A DNA stretch of 64,000 nucleotides, taken from Vibrio sp. HB236076. GTDB lineage: Bacteria > Pseudomonadota > Gammaproteobacteria > Enterobacterales > Vibrionaceae. A program made the translations under genes and the position numbers. The stretch is taken from contig NZ_CP162601.1 of the NCBI RefSeq assembly GCF_040957575.1, positions 2,604,001-2,668,000 on the forward strand, read 5' to 3'. The first letter of the stretch is position 1, and every line of letters begins with the position of its first letter. Under the pieces are notes generated by a model that saw only the letters and a list, made by a program, of their open reading frames with translations, did not search any database and was not told the origin of the DNA. Positions 18,324-28,122 of the stretch are shown here, in pieces.

Positions 18324-18821
18324 ATGACTGTCCCTACTCTTCCTTCTGCATTGATTGATGCTGTACAACACAGCCTTGAAGCTTGGTGTCGAAAAGCCAG
18401 TGAAACACTTCAGCAAGCGGTCTCCCCGCCGCCCATCCATTTTGATTTGAAGGGAAAGTCGGCAGGGCAAGCATTGTTACAACCAGGGATCATCCGCCTC
18501 AATCCCATATTATTGCTCGAAAACCAGACCGAATATTTCGAGCAAGTCATTCCTCATGAGCTTGCCCATTTACTAACCTACCAATGCTTTGGTCGCGTTA
18601 AGCCCCACGGTGCAGAATGGCAATATATGATGGAGAAAGTGCTCGGCATTCCCGCCATTACCACCCATAAGTTCGATGTTCAATCCGTACAGGGCAAACT
18701 GTTTAACTATCGTTGCCAATGCCGCTCACACCAATTGACCATTCGCAGGCACAATAAAATCGTGCGCCAGCAAGCACAATACTATTGTCGATATTGTCAG
18801 CAGCCCTTAACCCCAACATGA
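18324..18821 (+). CDS. sprT: SprT family zinc-binding protein
   Basis: A 165-residue SprT-like protein with a gluzincin HExxH motif (HELAH, residues 78-82) in the context [17 protein letters not shown]-terminal zinc ribbon uses the cysteines in YRCQC and [10 protein letters not shown]. The family resembles the protease core of eukaryotic Spartan, which clears DNA-protein crosslinks, but the bacterial function is not established. Length equals E. coli SprT (165). It precedes endA, as in E. coli, with 70 bases between them. Confidence 0.9.
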   Translation: MTVPTLPSALIDAVQHSLEAWCRKASETLQQAVSPPPIHFDLKGKSAGQALLQPGIIRLNPILLLENQTEYFEQVIPHELAHLLTYQCFGRVKPHGAEWQYMMEKVLGIPAITTHKFDVQSVQGKLFNYRCQCRSHQLTIRRHNKIVRQQAQYYCRYCQQPLTPT

Positions 18822-18891
18822 TAGAGATAAAGCGATAACGACACATCACCACTCACTGATTCACCAACGAGTTTTTCTCAACGAGACCTTT

Positions 18892-19617
18892 ATGATTTTG
18901 CGCCACTCGATACTATTTTCATCCATTGCTGTACTCGGCACCGGATTGAGTTTTCAAGCTCTTGCTGAGCACCCAGCCTCATTCGCAACGGCCAAGCGTT
19001 TACTCGCGACTAAAATTTACCCACAACACACCACCTCTTTTTATTGTGGTTGTCCGATTCAATGGCAAGGCCGAAAAGGCATTCCCGACTTGGCCGCTTG
19101 TGGTTACCAAGTGCGTAAGCAACCCAAGCGCGCCAATCGCATTGAATGGGAGCACGTGGTCCCTGCTTGGCAGTTTGGTCATCAATTACAATGCTGGCAA
19201 AAAGGCGGCCGTAAATATTGCGCGCGCTACGATCAAGATTTTAAGAAGATGGAGTCAGATATGCACAACCTTACTCCAGCTATCGGTGAAGTAAACGGCG
19301 ATCGTTCGAATTACAACTTTAGCCAGTGGAATGGCATGGACGGTGTCAGTTATGGGCAATGTACGATGCAAGTCAATTTTAAGGGGCGCAAAGTGATGCC
19401 ACCAGAATCTTCACGTGGCGCCATAGCTCGGACGTATTTATACATGAGCCAAACTTATGGCTTTAAGCTATCGTCAAGTCAGAGTAAGCTAATGCAGGCT
19501 TGGAACAGACAATATCACCCTAGCGAATGGGAGTGCCAACGCGAAATAAAAATTGCCGATATACAAGGCAACCACAACCCATTTGTGCAAAAAGCCTGTC
19601 TGCAGTTACAAGAATAA
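18892..19617 (+). CDS. endA: Extracellular/periplasmic endonuclease I
   Basis: A 241-residue EndA/Dns nuclease with a signal peptide ending ALA (about residue 25). The catalytic segment [13 protein letters not shown] and the metal-binding [21 protein letters not shown] are intact, and several cysteines suggest disulfides. The Vibrio homologue Dns degrades environmental DNA, supplies nucleotides and limits natural transformation, and is repressed by quorum sensing through HapR. It precedes rsmE and gshB in the conserved order. Confidence 0.95.
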   Translation: MILRHSILFSSIAVLGTGLSFQALAEHPASFATAKRLLATKIYPQHTTSFYCGCPIQWQGRKGIPDLAACGYQVRKQPKRANRIEWEHVVPAWQFGHQLQCWQKGGRKYCARYDQDFKKMESDMHNLTPAIGEVNGDRSNYNFSQWNGMDGVSYGQCTMQVNFKGRKVMPPESSRGAIARTYLYMSQTYGFKLSSSQSKLMQAWNRQYHPSEWECQREIKIADIQGNHNPFVQKACLQLQE

Positions 19618-19715
19618 TGTCTGCCGTACTGCCAGTTTTTCAGTGGCAAGAGACTTGTTTTTTGCCATTGATGCATCCATGTTAATAACTTAAATGTATT
19701 TAGGAAGCCGGTCTT

Positions 19716-20447
19716 ATGCGAATCCCGCGTATCTATCACCCCGAACCGATTGAGCAACTTGGCACCTTAGTGTTAAGTGATGACGCAGCAGGACACGTCT
19801 CCCGGGTACTGCGCATGCAAGTGGGTCAAGAAGTGTTACTTTTTGATGGCTCTGGCGCTCAATTTCCCGCCATTTTGAGTGAAGTAACCAAAAAAAGCGC
19901 CTGTGTCGACGTTCAACAACGACTCGATCACAATATAGAATCACCGCTCAACTTGCACCTCGGACAAGTTATCTCTCGAGGTGACAAAATGGAATTTACC
20001 ATTCAAAAGTCGGTTGAACTTGGCGTTAATACGATCACACCGCTCATTTCAGAACGCTGTGGGGTCAAATTGGATGCCAAGCGCTTTGAAAAAAAATTAT
20101 CTCAGTGGCAAAAGATTGCCATTAGTGCCTGTGAGCAATGTGGCCGTAATATCATCCCTCAAATTCGGCCGATCATGACACTTGAACAATGGTGTCAAGA
20201 ACCCTCTGCCGCTTTGAAGCTCAATTTGCACCCCAGAGCGGAATATTCAATCAACACCTTACCTGAAAAATCACAACACATTCGGCTGTTGATTGGCCCG
20301 GAAGGAGGTCTATCGGCAGAAGAAATTACGATGACACGCGATCATCAATTTGCTGAAACCTTACTCGGACCACGAGTATTGAGAACTGAAACCGCCGCAT
20401 TAACCGCCATCACAGCCCTACAAGTCCGCTTTGGCGATTTGGGCTAA
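19716..20447 (+). CDS. rsmE: 16S rRNA m3U1498 methyltransferase
   Basis: A 243-residue RsmE, a SPOUT-class methyltransferase for U1498 of 16S rRNA. It has the N-terminal PUA-like domain ([21 protein letters not shown]) and the C-terminal knot motifs [12 protein letters not shown] and [16 protein letters not shown]. The start ATG follows TTAGGAAG. It ends 12 bases before gshB, so the two are very likely cotranscribed. Confidence 0.96.
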   Translation: MRIPRIYHPEPIEQLGTLVLSDDAAGHVSRVLRMQVGQEVLLFDGSGAQFPAILSEVTKKSACVDVQQRLDHNIESPLNLHLGQVISRGDKMEFTIQKSVELGVNTITPLISERCGVKLDAKRFEKKLSQWQKIAISACEQCGRNIIPQIRPIMTLEQWCQEPSAALKLNLHPRAEYSINTLPEKSQHIRLLIGPEGGLSAEEITMTRDHQFAETLLGPRVLRTETAALTAITALQVRFGDLG

Positions 20448-20459
20448 AAGGAGTATTTT

Positions 20460-21407
20460 ATGATTAAAATCGGTATTGTTATGGATCCTATTGAGTCCAT
20501 AACTATCAAAAAAGACACCAGCTTTGCTATGATGTTAGAAGCTCAGCGTCGTGGTTACCAAATCCATTACATGCAAATGCAGGATTTGCACCTAGAGCAA
20601 GGCGTGGCCCTGGCCGATACCAAAATCATCACCGTAGCGGAAAACCCGGATCAGTGGTACCAAGTTCAAAGTGAACAATCGATTGCTTTGTCTGAGCTAG
20701 ATGCCATTCTTATGCGTAAAGACCCACCATTTGACACTGAGTATATCTACGCGACCTACATCTTAGAGCGGGCGGAAGAACAAGGAACGTTAGTGGTAAA
20801 CAAGCCGCAAAGTTTAAGAGATTGCAACGAAAAGCTCTTCACCGCTTGGTTTCCTGAACTCACACCAACCACACTGGTCACTCGCAGTGCCGAGAAAATT
20901 AAAGCCTTTAGAGAGCAACACGGTGACGTAATTTTGAAACCGCTCGATGGAATGGGTGGTGCTTCTATTTTCCGCGTCAAACAAGGTGATCCGAACGTTT
21001 CGGTGATCATTGAGACCCTCACCGGTCACGGTCAACACTATGCAATGGCACAAACTTTTGTCCCAGATATCAGCAATGGCGACAAACGTATTTTAGTGGT
21101 CGATGGTGAACCCATGCCTTACTGTCTCGCCCGTATTCCTGCCGAAGGGGAAACTCGCGGTAACTTAGCGGCTGGCGGCCGAGGTGAAGCTCGTCCAATT
21201 AGTGAAACCGATCGTAAAATTGCTGAGACCGTCGCTCCAATTTTGAAACAAAAAGGCCTGATCTTTGTTGGTTTAGACGTAATCGGTGATAAGCTTACAG
21301 AGATTAACGTCACTAGCCCAACTTGTGTTAGAGAAATTGAAGCCAGTTTTGACATCTCGATTACCGGTAAACTCATGGATGCCATCGAGCGTTACGTAAA
21401 GCAATAA
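20460..21407 (+). CDS. gshB: Glutathione synthetase
   Basis: A 315-residue ATP-grasp enzyme joining gamma-glutamylcysteine and glycine. Visible are the N-terminal IGIVMDPIESITIKKDTSFAM, the ATP-grasp loop LKPLDGMGGASIFRV, and the C-terminal EINVTSPTCVREI. Length matches E. coli GshB (316). An AAAGGAG ribosome site spans the rsmE-gshB gap. The product is relevant to the glutathione-gated Kef system at 36-38.6 kb. Confidence 0.97.
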   Translation: MIKIGIVMDPIESITIKKDTSFAMMLEAQRRGYQIHYMQMQDLHLEQGVALADTKIITVAENPDQWYQVQSEQSIALSELDAILMRKDPPFDTEYIYATYILERAEEQGTLVVNKPQSLRDCNEKLFTAWFPELTPTTLVTRSAEKIKAFREQHGDVILKPLDGMGGASIFRVKQGDPNVSVIIETLTGHGQHYAMAQTFVPDISNGDKRILVVDGEPMPYCLARIPAEGETRGNLAAGGRGEARPISETDRKIAETVAPILKQKGLIFVGLDVIGDKLTEINVTSPTCVREIEASFDISITGKLMDAIERYVKQ

Positions 21408-21465
21408 ACGTCTAGGAATCAACCTCGATATAGGCTCTACCCCTCTTAAGAACAAGGAGTTAGAT

Positions 21466-22032
21466 ATGATGAATATAACCAATCACTTTCTTGTTGCGAT
21501 GCCGACAATGAGAAATTCTGATTTAGAACGTTCTGTTATCTATATGTGTGAGCACAACGAAAAAGGCTCAATGGGGTTAGAACTCACCCAAGCCAATGAC
21601 CTCACCATTGGAGAAATGCTAATCAAGGCAGATGTAGAGCCTATTTATCCACAAAACAAACCGCAAAGCTTATCTCAGCCCGTGCTTTTAGGGGGGATGA
21701 CAGAACAAGATCGCGGCTTTATCGTCCACTGTCCGAAAGATGAATATCAAGCCAGTGTCAAAATGACCAAAGACATCACCATTACTTCCTCAAAAGATCT
21801 TTTAGAAGTGCTCGGTACAGAGGAAGAGCCAAGTCATTACGTCATCGCATTGGGTTACATGGCCTGGGAGGCAGGGGAACTTGAACAAGAATTAATGGAC
21901 AATCACTGGCTATTGATTGAAGTCGATCCTCAGATCATTTTCGATACCCCGATAGAAAAACGTTGGGAAAAAGCACTCGGTTTATTAGGCGTCGAGCCCG
22001 CTAAATTGTCTTTTCAAGTTGGCGAGGCCTAG
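21466..22032 (+). CDS. yqgE: YqgE/AlgH family protein
   Basis: A 188-residue UPF0301 protein. The family core [37 protein letters not shown] and the segment [16 protein letters not shown] are present. The molecular function is unknown; AlgH in Pseudomonas affects alginate expression and the family is nearly always next to ruvX, as here. Tandem ATGs at 21466 and 21469 follow AAGGAG, so the exact start is uncertain by one codon. Confidence 0.93.
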   Translation: MMNITNHFLVAMPTMRNSDLERSVIYMCEHNEKGSMGLELTQANDLTIGEMLIKADVEPIYPQNKPQSLSQPVLLGGMTEQDRGFIVHCPKDEYQASVKMTKDITITSSKDLLEVLGTEEEPSHYVIALGYMAWEAGELEQELMDNHWLLIEVDPQIIFDTPIEKRWEKALGLLGVEPAKLSFQVGEA

Positions 22033-22081
22033 CGCTTATGTTCAACGACGATACGCATTAAAAACAACAAGAGAAAATAAC

Positions 22082-22504
22082 ATGTCAGACACCATCATGG
22101 CTTTTGACTATGGCACCAAAAGCATCGGGAGTGCAATAGGTCAAACTATCACAGGCACCGCCGCTGCGTTAAAAGCCTTTAAAGCCAAGGACGGCATTCC
22201 GAACTGGGACGACATAGAAAAGCAAATCAAAGAGTGGCAACCCGATTTATTAGTCGTCGGGCTGCCCACTGATTTACACGGCAAAGAGCTAGAAACGATT
22301 ACCCCTAGAGCAAAAAAGTTTGCCAATCGTTTACACGGGCGATTTGGTTTGCCTGTCGAGTTGCACGATGAACGTTTATCGACCGCTGAGGCCCGAGCAG
22401 ACTTATTTGATCGCGGTGGTTACCGAGCGCTAACAAAAGGCAATGTCGATTGCCAATCGGCGGTTGTGATTTTAGAAAGTTGGTTTGAAAAGCAATATCA
22501 ATAA
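22082..22504 (+). CDS. ruvX: Putative pre-16S rRNA nuclease / Holliday junction resolvase RuvX (YqgF)
   Basis: A 140-residue YqgF-family nuclease with an RNase H-like fold. The first catalytic Asp lies in [14 protein letters not shown] and the conserved [13 protein letters not shown] segment carries further active-site residues. In E. coli it processes the 5' end of pre-16S rRNA. The start is the ATG at 22082 ([11 protein letters not shown]); a longer frame from 22019 overlaps yqgE and lacks similarity. Follows yqgE in the usual pair. Confidence 0.94.
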   Translation: MSDTIMAFDYGTKSIGSAIGQTITGTAAALKAFKAKDGIPNWDDIEKQIKEWQPDLLVVGLPTDLHGKELETITPRAKKFANRLHGRFGLPVELHDERLSTAEARADLFDRGGYRALTKGNVDCQSAVVILESWFEKQYQ

Positions 22505-22699
22505 ACCGCCAACCACATCGTGTACTTATCGGCCACCATCGTCGTCCTCTCAACGTCAGTGGTGGTTCAACTCACCGCTATTTCACGCTGATTGATTGAA
22601 TCAATCACCGATATATCGCCCTTAGTAAATTGATTTTCTCAGCCCTGTTAGCGATCTTTTTAACCAACTAGGGTAACCCGCTATTTAGTAAGAGTCGTG

Positions 22700-23722
22700 T
22701 TAATCACAATCCAACGCTTTCAACGCCTCAGGGGGCAATATTCCTTGCTCGATATGCTGAGCCACACTTTGCTCAAGCGTTTGCATTCCACACTCTCGCC
22801 CGGTTTGCATCATCGAATACATTTGGTTCACTTTCCCTTCGCGGATCAAATTGCGAATGGCCGATGTCGCCATCAGCACTTCATAACACGCCACTCTTTT
22901 CTGCTGGGTACTATTGAGCAAGCGTTGAGCCACAACGCCCTTAAGTGACTCCGATAACTGAACTCGGATCATGGACTTTTCTTCTTGATCAAAGACATCG
23001 ACAATACGAGTCACGGCTTGGCAGGCAGAGCGAGTATGCAATGTTGCCAACACCAAGTGCCCGGTTTCAGCCGCGGTTAGCGCTAACTGAATGCTGCGCT
23101 TATCGCGCAACTCTCCGACGAGGATAACATCGGGGTCTTCTCGTAATGCTGCCCTTAACGCCGCGGTGAAACCTAACGTATCTCGTTGCAATTGTCGCTG
23201 CGAAATTAAGCTTTGCTGCGAGTGGTGAATAAACTCGATAGGATCCTCAATCGTAATAATGTGTTTTTGTTGTGTGCGGTTAATGTCATCAACCATAGCC
23301 GCTAATGTCGTCGACTTGCCAGATCCGGTCGGCCCAGTAACCAAAATCAAGCCTTGCTGTGCCCTTGTCATTTGGGCTATCGCACTGGGTGCATTGAGCT
23401 GACAGAGTTTGGGAATCGAATCGGCAATGCACCTTAATACGATCGATAACCCCCTCTGCTGGTAAAAAGCATTGACGCGAAACCTCCCTAGTTCGGCCTG
23501 GTGATAAATCGTATCTAACTCTTTTTGTTCGACCAGTTGGCGTTGTTGTTCTTGGCTAAAAAGGCTTTGACTCAATACCGCCAAGTCTTGTGACTGCCAC
23601 ACTTTATCCTCTAAGATAGTCAATTGCCCGTTGAGACGCACTCGAACGGGCTCACCACTAGAAAAGTGCACATCCGAGGCGTTTTGATTTACACTGCTTC
23701 TCAGTAACTCGGTGAAATTCAT
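22700..23722 (-). CDS. PilT/YggR-like type IV pilus retraction ATPase
   Basis: A 340-residue secretion-superfamily ATPase. Walker A is VTGPTGSGKSTT (about residues 126-137), followed by the Asp box IITIEDPIEFIHH, the Walker B segment ALREDPDVILVGELRD, the His box TGHLVLATLHTRSA and the PilT-type AIRNLIREGK. The N-terminal domain (NASDVHFSSGEPVRVRLNGQL) fits PilT-like proteins but differs from typical vibrio PilT (NASDLHLSAG). The locus is where E. coli has yggR and vibrios have pilT-pilU; only one gene is present here. It may be the true PilT or a divergent paralogue. ATG at 23720-23722 follows GAGGAAT. Confidence 0.85.
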   Translation of the reverse strand: MNFTELLRSSVNQNASDVHFSSGEPVRVRLNGQLTILEDKVWQSQDLAVLSQSLFSQEQQRQLVEQKELDTIYHQAELGRFRVNAFYQQRGLSIVLRCIADSIPKLCQLNAPSAIAQMTRAQQGLILVTGPTGSGKSTTLAAMVDDINRTQQKHIITIEDPIEFIHHSQQSLISQRQLQRDTLGFTAALRAALREDPDVILVGELRDKRSIQLALTAAETGHLVLATLHTRSACQAVTRIVDVFDQEEKSMIRVQLSESLKGVVAQRLLNSTQQKRVACYEVLMATSAIRNLIREGKVNQMYSMMQTGRECGMQTLEQSVAQHIEQGILPPEALKALDCD

Positions 23723-23745
23723 ATTATTCCTCAAGTAGAGCTATT

Positions 23746-24447
23746 ATGACGACGATTCAAGACAACCTTAAACACCTTCGCGACTTGATCACTGAATCTG
23801 AACAAAAGTTTGGGCGCCAACCACAATCCGTGCAACTGCTGGCAGTCAGTAAAACCAAACCCATTAGTGCAATTGAGCAAGCGATCACAGCAAATCAAAC
23901 TTGTTTTGGTGAGAATTACGTACAAGAAGGGATCGAGAAGGTCGACTATTTTCGTAACCACCACCCAAACTTACCGTTAACTTGGCATTTTATTGGCCCA
24001 ATACAGTCCAATAAAACCCGTCCAGTAGCGGAGCGTTTTGATTGGGTTCACACCATCGACAGAGAAAAAATTGCCAAACGATTAAGTGAGCAACGACCCG
24101 AGTCCATGTCGCCACTCAATGTATTAATTCAGGTGAATACCAGTTTAGAAGCGGCCAAATCCGGTGTAACCAGTCAAGAGGTACTGCCCTTAGCCCATTT
24201 TATTGCCTCGCAACCGAATCTGAAATTACGCGGCTTGATGTCGATACCGGCCAACGTCGAAAATTACCAGCAACAAAAGGCAGCATTTAGTCATTTGTCG
24301 GAGCAATTTAGAGCGCTACAAGCCCACTACCCTGAGGTCGATACCCTCTCGATGGGCATGAGTGGGGATTTACAAGCCGCAATCGAGTGCGGCAGTACAA
24401 TTGTCAGAATTGGCACGGCCCTGTTTGGTGCGCGAGATTATCGCTAA
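23746..24447 (+). CDS. yggS: PLP homeostasis protein YggS
   Basis: A 233-residue PLP-binding protein (PLPBP/PROSC family), an alanine-racemase-like barrel without known catalysis that buffers pyridoxal phosphate and affects amino-acid pools. The PLP lysine lies in LLAVSKTKP; other family segments are FGENYVQEG, WHFIGPIQSNKTR and SMGMSGDLQAAIECGSTIVRIG. It is divergent from the PilT-like gene with 23 bases between starts, and precedes proC as in many gammaproteobacteria. Confidence 0.95.
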   Translation: MTTIQDNLKHLRDLITESEQKFGRQPQSVQLLAVSKTKPISAIEQAITANQTCFGENYVQEGIEKVDYFRNHHPNLPLTWHFIGPIQSNKTRPVAERFDWVHTIDREKIAKRLSEQRPESMSPLNVLIQVNTSLEAAKSGVTSQEVLPLAHFIASQPNLKLRGLMSIPANVENYQQQKAAFSHLSEQFRALQAHYPEVDTLSMGMSGDLQAAIECGSTIVRIGTALFGARDYR

Positions 24448-24482
24448 CCTTAGAGATACGCCATTTTATTAAAATAAGGAAC

Positions 24483-25310
24483 ATGACTATTATGCAGCAA
24501 AAAACGATCGCGTTTATTGGCTCAGGGAATATGGCTCAAGCTATTATTTCAGGCCTACTCAATAGCGGCTACCCTGAGCACAGTATTATTGCCACCGGGA
24601 GAAGCGAAGAGAAACTGGCAAAGCTTGAAGAAAAGTACAAAATTTCCGTGACCACAGACAACCTCAAAGCAGCCGAACAAGCCAATGTCATCGTTTTAGC
24701 TGTGAAGCCACAAATGATGAAAGGCGTCTGTGAACAATTGGCTTCGGTCGATCTTTCGTCAAAGCTCATTATCACTATTGCTGCTGGTATTCTATCGACT
24801 AAATACCCACTTTGGACACAACAAACGTTGCAACTCGTGCGCGTGATGCCGAACACGCCATCCTTGATCGGCAAAGGATTGAGCGGGCTTTATGCCAATG
24901 ACGACATTGCGCCAGAGTGGTCAGCGTTTGCCGAAAGCCTAATGGCTTCTGTCGGGGATATTTGTTGGGTGAAACACGAGTCGGGGATCAACAACATCAT
25001 TGCGGCGGCAGGCAGCGCGCCGGCTTACTTTTTCTACTTCATGGAAAGTATTGAGAAACAAGCCATTGAACAAGGTTTTACCCCTGAAATGGCACGAAAA
25101 ATCGTCACTCAAGTGGCACTAGGGTCGGCACACATGGTGTCGAGTAACCCGAGTACCCCCATTAGTACCTTGAGAGAGCAAGTGACTTCTAAAGGCGGGA
25201 CGACGGCGGAAGCCTTAGCCGTTTTTGAACAACAACAACTTTGTGATATTGTCGCCACTGCAATGAAAGCCGCGGTCACTCGCGCAGAAGAAATGCAAGA
25301 ATTGTTTTAA
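24483..25310 (+). CDS. proC: Pyrroline-5-carboxylate reductase
   Basis: A 275-residue ProC, the last step of proline synthesis. The NAD(P)-binding IGSGNMAQAIISGLL is at the N-terminus, VRVMPNTPSLIGKG and the C-terminal REQVTSKGGTTAEAL signature are present. The start is the ATG at 24483 after AAGGA; the frame remains open upstream into yggS, but that extension has no similarity. It lies between yggS and yggT and is probably cotranscribed with both. Confidence 0.96.
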   Translation: MTIMQQKTIAFIGSGNMAQAIISGLLNSGYPEHSIIATGRSEEKLAKLEEKYKISVTTDNLKAAEQANVIVLAVKPQMMKGVCEQLASVDLSSKLIITIAAGILSTKYPLWTQQTLQLVRVMPNTPSLIGKGLSGLYANDDIAPEWSAFAESLMASVGDICWVKHESGINNIIAAAGSAPAYFFYFMESIEKQAIEQGFTPEMARKIVTQVALGSAHMVSSNPSTPISTLREQVTSKGGTTAEALAVFEQQQLCDIVATAMKAAVTRAEEMQELF

Positions 25311-25349
25311 TAAGCAAGCCCAGTACGGGCATCAACAAAAGGGTCACCT

Positions 25350-25901
25350 ATGAATGCGATGAGTTTTTTAATACAAACTCTGTTTGATCTTTACATTATG
25401 GTCGTCATATTGCGAGTTTGGCTGCAGGCAGCGCGAGCGGATTTTTACAATCCGTTTTCTCAATTTGTCGTGAAAGCGACTCAACCTATTGTCGGGCCAT
25501 TGAGAAGATTCATTCCTTCACTTGGCAATATCGACATGGCAACCATCCTATTTGCTTATGTGCTTTCAGTCCTAAAGTTTACGGCATTGATGATGGTCGC
25601 AGGTGGCAGTTTTAGTCTCACGCCTTCTCTGTTGTTTGTGGGGGTATTATCACTGGCCAAAGCCGCGGGCAGTTTGTTGTTCTGGGTCTTGTTAATTCGC
25701 GCTATCCTCAGCTGGGTCAGCCAAGGTCGCAGCCCGATGGAATACGTGATGCACCAGTTAACCGAGCCTTTGTTAGCCCCTATTCGACGCGTTCTTCCTG
25801 AACTAGGTGGTTTGGATTTAAGTGTATTGGTATTGTTTATCGTGCTGCAATTTCTCAACATTTTAATCAGTGGTTGGTTCCCTGTGTGGCGTATGTTGTA
25901 A
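25350..25901 (+). CDS. yggT: YggT family membrane protein
   Basis: A 183-residue inner-membrane protein with two tandem YGGT repeats. Each has two hydrophobic helices and a central motif (LRVWLQAARADFYNPFSQFVVKAT and IRAILSWVSQGRSPMEYVMHQLTEPLLAPIRRVLP). The function is not settled; roles in osmotic tolerance or protein folding have been proposed. It follows proC by 39 bases and is closed by a terminator. In E. coli yggU comes next; here it is absent. Confidence 0.93.
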   Translation: MNAMSFLIQTLFDLYIMVVILRVWLQAARADFYNPFSQFVVKATQPIVGPLRRFIPSLGNIDMATILFAYVLSVLKFTALMMVAGGSFSLTPSLLFVGVLSLAKAAGSLLFWVLLIRAILSWVSQGRSPMEYVMHQLTEPLLAPIRRVLPELGGLDLSVLVLFIVLQFLNILISGWFPVWRML

Positions 25902-25927
25902 GTACAACCCCATTTTGTGAATAGCAT

Positions 25928-25957
25928 AAAGCCATCGTTTGATGGCTTTTTGTTTTT
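25928..25957 (+). terminator. yggT terminator
   Basis: Stem AAAGCCATC / GATGGCTTT with a GTTT loop and a long T-rich tail, 26 bases after yggT. It ends the yggS-proC-yggT unit. Confidence 0.88.
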
Positions 25958-26098
25958 AATGCCAACGGTAAAAATATCGATGCGCCCCTAGCCCTTGTTA
26001 AAACTTGCCTTAGGCTTACTCCAGACTTTTATAACTGGTAAACTGTTCGCAGGCCGAACAAAGGGTCGAAACACTGTGGTTAATCAAGTAGGTTTATT

Positions 26099-26701
26099 AT
26101 GAGTAAAATTGTCCTGGCTACTGGTAATGCCGGCAAAGTTCGTGAAATGTCATCTCTTTTAAGTGATTTTGGTTTTGAAGTCATTGCGCAAAGTGACTTT
26201 AATTTGGCAGATGCCGAAGAAACCGGAAGTACATTTGTCGAAAATGCGATTATCAAAGCGCGCCATGCAGCCAAAGAAACAGGCCTTGCCGCTATCGCCG
26301 ATGACTCCGGTTTAGAAGTCGATGCGTTAGCCGGAGCTCCCGGCGTTTACTCCGCTCGTTATGCTGGCGAAAACGCAAGTGACGAGGACAACATTAATCA
26401 ATTACTCGCACAGATGAAAGACGTTCCCTCGGGTCAACGCACAGCGCGCTTTCACTGTGTCTTAGTCCTAATGCGTCATGAAAATGACCCAACTCCAATT
26501 ATTTGCCATGGCAAATGGCAAGGTGAGATATTACATGAACGCCAAGGCGACAACGGATTTGGCTATGACCCCGTCTTTTGGCTGCCGGAGTTACAATGCG
26601 CTTCAGCCCAACTGTCCCCAGAAGAAAAAAAGCGCCACTCCCACCGCGGTCAGGCATTGCAACAACTTTTTAATATATTGAAACAAGAGCGTCTTGGATA
26701 A
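26099..26701 (+). CDS. rdgB: dITP/XTP pyrophosphatase RdgB
   Basis: A 200-residue Ham1/RdgB NTPase that removes non-canonical purine triphosphates (ITP, dITP, XTP). Conserved segments are [52 protein letters not shown] and the C-terminal [13 protein letters not shown] and SHRGQAL. Its stop comes just before the hemW start, implying translational coupling. Confidence 0.97.
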   Translation: MSKIVLATGNAGKVREMSSLLSDFGFEVIAQSDFNLADAEETGSTFVENAIIKARHAAKETGLAAIADDSGLEVDALAGAPGVYSARYAGENASDEDNINQLLAQMKDVPSGQRTARFHCVLVLMRHENDPTPIICHGKWQGEILHERQGDNGFGYDPVFWLPELQCASAQLSPEEKKRHSHRGQALQQLFNILKQERLG

Positions 26702-26702
26702 T

Positions 26703-27863
26703 ATGCTAACTCCACCGCCACTGAGCCTCTACGTCCACATACCTTGGTGCGTACAAAAGTGCCCTTATTGTGATTTTAATTCGCACGAGCTCAAACATTC
26801 GATTCCGGAATCGCAATATATTGAAGCGCTGCTTGAAGACTTATCACAAGATATCGAAAGATACCGTATTGAGCGACCAATACACAGCATCTTCATCGGA
26901 GGTGGTACACCGAGTTTAATTTCTTCACAGGGTATCGCCTCACTGCTCACTGGTATTGAGCAACTCTTACCCTTTACCCCGGGGATAGAAATTACCATGG
27001 AAGCCAATCCAGGTACGGTAGAAGCAAAGCGATTTGTCGGTTACCGCCAAGCAGGAGTGACTCGCATTTCTATTGGCGTACAAAGCTTTCACGAACATCA
27101 ACTCACTCGGTTAGGGAGAATTCACGGCCAACAAGAAGCCATTCAAGCTGCGCAATTAGCCCATAAAATTGGCTTAAATAGTTTTAATCTCGATTTAATG
27201 CACGGCCTGCCCGATCAGACCCTCTCAGAAGCCATGGCGGATATCGATCAAGCGATCGCACTCAATCCACCTCACTTGTCTTGGTATCAGTTAACCATCG
27301 AACCGAACACCATGTTCTACTACAAGACGCCGGTTTTACCCGATGATGATCAGTTGTGGGATATTTTTGAGCAAGGCCATCAAAAACTGCTCGCGGCTGG
27401 TTACCATCAATATGAGATTTCTGGCTACAGTAAAGAAAACTATCAGTGCCAACACAACCTAAATTATTGGCGTTTTGGCGATTATTTGGGCATTGGTTGT
27501 GGTGCCCATGGAAAAATCAGTTTTTCCGATGGTGACATCGTTCGCACCACGAAAATAAAACACCCTAAAGGCTATCTTGCCGCTCACAATAACATGGTAA
27601 AGCCTTATCGAGATCAAGAACACAGTGTCCCTCTAGAAGACCGAGCGTTTGAGTATTTCATGAATCGTTTTCGATTACTCGAACCTTGTCCCAAAGAAGA
27701 GTTTAGTCAAAGAACAGGGCTGCCCATAGCATCAATCACACCGATAATGGACACATTAATCCAACAACAATTCCTTGTGCAAAGCGAGCAGACTTGGCAA
27801 ATCACCCAAAAGGGTAAATTGTTTTTTAATGATGTGGTCGGGGCTTTTTTAAAAGATTCCTAA
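26703..27863 (+). CDS. hemW: Heme chaperone HemW
   Basis: A 386-residue radical SAM protein. The iron-sulfur motif CVQKCPYCDF follows the CxxxCxxC pattern without the extra cysteine that marks HemN, so this is HemW, a heme-binding protein thought to deliver heme to respiratory enzymes, not coproporphyrinogen dehydrogenase. FIGGGTPSLIS and EANPGTVE are present. ATG at 26703 is used (one base after the rdgB stop); an in-frame TTG at 26694 is less likely. Confidence 0.95.
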   Translation: MLTPPPLSLYVHIPWCVQKCPYCDFNSHELKHSIPESQYIEALLEDLSQDIERYRIERPIHSIFIGGGTPSLISSQGIASLLTGIEQLLPFTPGIEITMEANPGTVEAKRFVGYRQAGVTRISIGVQSFHEHQLTRLGRIHGQQEAIQAAQLAHKIGLNSFNLDLMHGLPDQTLSEAMADIDQAIALNPPHLSWYQLTIEPNTMFYYKTPVLPDDDQLWDIFEQGHQKLLAAGYHQYEISGYSKENYQCQHNLNYWRFGDYLGIGCGAHGKISFSDGDIVRTTKIKHPKGYLAAHNNMVKPYRDQEHSVPLEDRAFEYFMNRFRLLEPCPKEEFSQRTGLPIASITPIMDTLIQQQFLVQSEQTWQITQKGKLFFNDVVGAFLKDS

Positions 27864-27879
27864 CCTAATGATGCCGCTT

Positions 27880-27911
27880 GGCCATATCAATAAAATATAA
27901 TTGATATGGCC
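27880..27911 (+). repeat. 12-bp perfect inverted repeat after hemW
   Basis: GGCCATATCAAT at 27880-27891 pairs with ATTGATATGGCC at 27900-27911. It is 16 bases past hemW, probably the rdgB-hemW transcript end, though the T tract is poor. Confidence 0.6.
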
Positions 27912-28122
27912 TTGATTTATTCGCCACTAAAAAAAGACCAAGATCACAAATTAAATCTTCTCATTTCTAATTTCTTGATAGAACAAAGAGCAAAGTCACA
28001 ATTGTAAGCGGACCATTTTCACTATTGTAAAACAGCATCCATAATTGTCTGGTATGATATGTGTTTCTTACGCTAATACTCTTTACTCAAGCCTCAGGCT
28101 TGACCCTTTGCAAGGATGATAG

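Noticed and set aside
24387..24482. Upstream in-frame extension of proC overlapping yggS
   Set aside because: The added residues do not resemble ProC and the ATG at 24483 has a good ribosome site.
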